DNA of 64,000 nucleotides, from the NCBI RefSeq assembly GCF_000960475.2, contig NZ_JZDQ02000019.1, forward strand, positions 1-64,000. Reading direction: 5' to 3'. Below, one piece after another: positions 63,819-64,000 of the stretch (the first letter of the stretch is position 1; each line of letters opens with the position of its first letter). The notes beneath the pieces were generated by a model. That model worked only from the letters and a program-made list of their open reading frames with translations, did not search any database and was not told the DNA's origin. The stretch comes from Nocardioides luteus. Its GTDB lineage: Bacteria; Actinomycetota; Actinomycetes; Propionibacteriales; Nocardioidaceae. The translations under genes were made by a program, and so were the position numbers.

Positions 63819-64000
63819 TCAGGCGTTCTTCCGGCGCCGGGTGAGGAAGGTCCCGATGCCCCCGATGCCGGCGAGCAGCCCGCCGACGGCGAGAAGCGCT
63901 CCGTTCGGACCGCCCGTGTTCGGCAGGTTCCCGGCCAGACCGGCATCGATCCGCGTCGGGACCTCGGACTCGGCCTTGGTGCTGGCGACGTCGGTGCTGG
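63819..64000 (-). CDS. LPxTG cell-wall-anchored protein, C-terminal part
   Basis: Reading the minus strand from the window edge gives about 60 residues ending in a sorting signal: NLPNTGG, a hydrophobic stretch (ALLAVGGLLAGIGGIGTFL) and the basic tail TRRRKNA before the TGA at 63819. Sortase should cleave the LPNTG and link the protein to peptidoglycan. The N-terminal part and start lie outside the window. Confidence 0.75.
   Translation of the reverse strand, partial: STDVASTKAESEVPTRIDAGLAGNLPNTGGPNGALLAVGGLLAGIGGIGTFLTRRRKNA

Noticed and set aside
1..64000. CRISPR array, tRNA, rRNA, transposase or integrase
   Set aside because: None was recognised on either strand; the only tandem repeat seen has two to three 21-bp units without spacers.

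Overview
The window is high-GC DNA with many TAC/GTACG-rich codons, frequent GTG starts, many probable leaderless genes (a TANNNT box 5-7 nt before the start codon) and an actinobacterial gene repertoire: GlxR-like Crp, IclR, SARP-type regulator, FBP-domain protein, LPxTG anchor, YcnI/CopCD. It is most likely a chromosome segment of a Nocardioides-like actinomycete (inference from gene content and style, not from a marker gene).

Layout. 0-3.2 kb: a flavin monooxygenase with an NTF2-like N-terminal domain, divergent from a GAF-domain regulator. 3.2-9.0 kb: TetR, a perhydrolase-type hydrolase, a 1071-aa SARP/AAA regulator and a secreted hydrolase. 9.3-12.4 kb: a MacB/FtsX-type ABC exporter. 12.5-15.0 kb: TerC under a yybP-ykoY manganese riboswitch, and a GlcD-like FAD oxidase. 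15.0-18.9 kb: a copper block (lipoprotein, CopC-CopD fusion, YcnI, membrane protein). 19.0-21.3 kb: 3-oxoacid CoA-transferase A/B with an IclR regulator. 21.3-32.6 kb: a long, tightly coupled tetritol/erythrulose catabolic operon (EltD-type dehydrogenase, TPI-like isomerase, DUF2291 lipoprotein, ribose-type ABC importer, DhaK-DhaL kinase, RpiB-like isomerase, FGGY kinase) with a divergent SorC-type regulator. 32.6-37.2 kb: LLM oxidoreductase, Crp/GlxR, IlvD, COG0523 GTPase. 37.3-40.5 kb: a tandem glycine riboswitch driving gcvT-gcvH-sdaA. 40.6-46.7 kb: small accessory genes, including a 5'-truncated amidase remnant, an ECF sigma/anti-sigma pair with a lipoprotein, and a duplicated domain occurring once alone and once fused to a papain-like protease.

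46.9-53.8 kb is a defence-type region. It holds an HTH-TPR regulator, a HAD hydrolase, and a complete four-gene qatABCD anti-phage operon (KAP ATPase, QatB, QueC-like QatC, TatD-like QatD). 54-64 kb is a mosaic of small metabolic and regulatory genes (AhpD-like, hydrolases, imine-reductase-like dehydrogenase with HxlR, esterase with TetR, MmyB-type HTH with SDR, POT transporter), including one gene broken by an in-frame TGA. It ends in a sortase-anchored protein cut by the window edge.

How the parts work together: the tetritol operon should import a C4 polyol or ketose and deliver D-erythrose 4-phosphate. A CRP-like palindrome lies just upstream of it and a GlxR-type Crp gene 2 kb away. The gcv-sda operon should remove excess glycine to pyruvate when the riboswitch senses glycine. 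Assignments rest on reading motifs and family resemblance; no database search was run.
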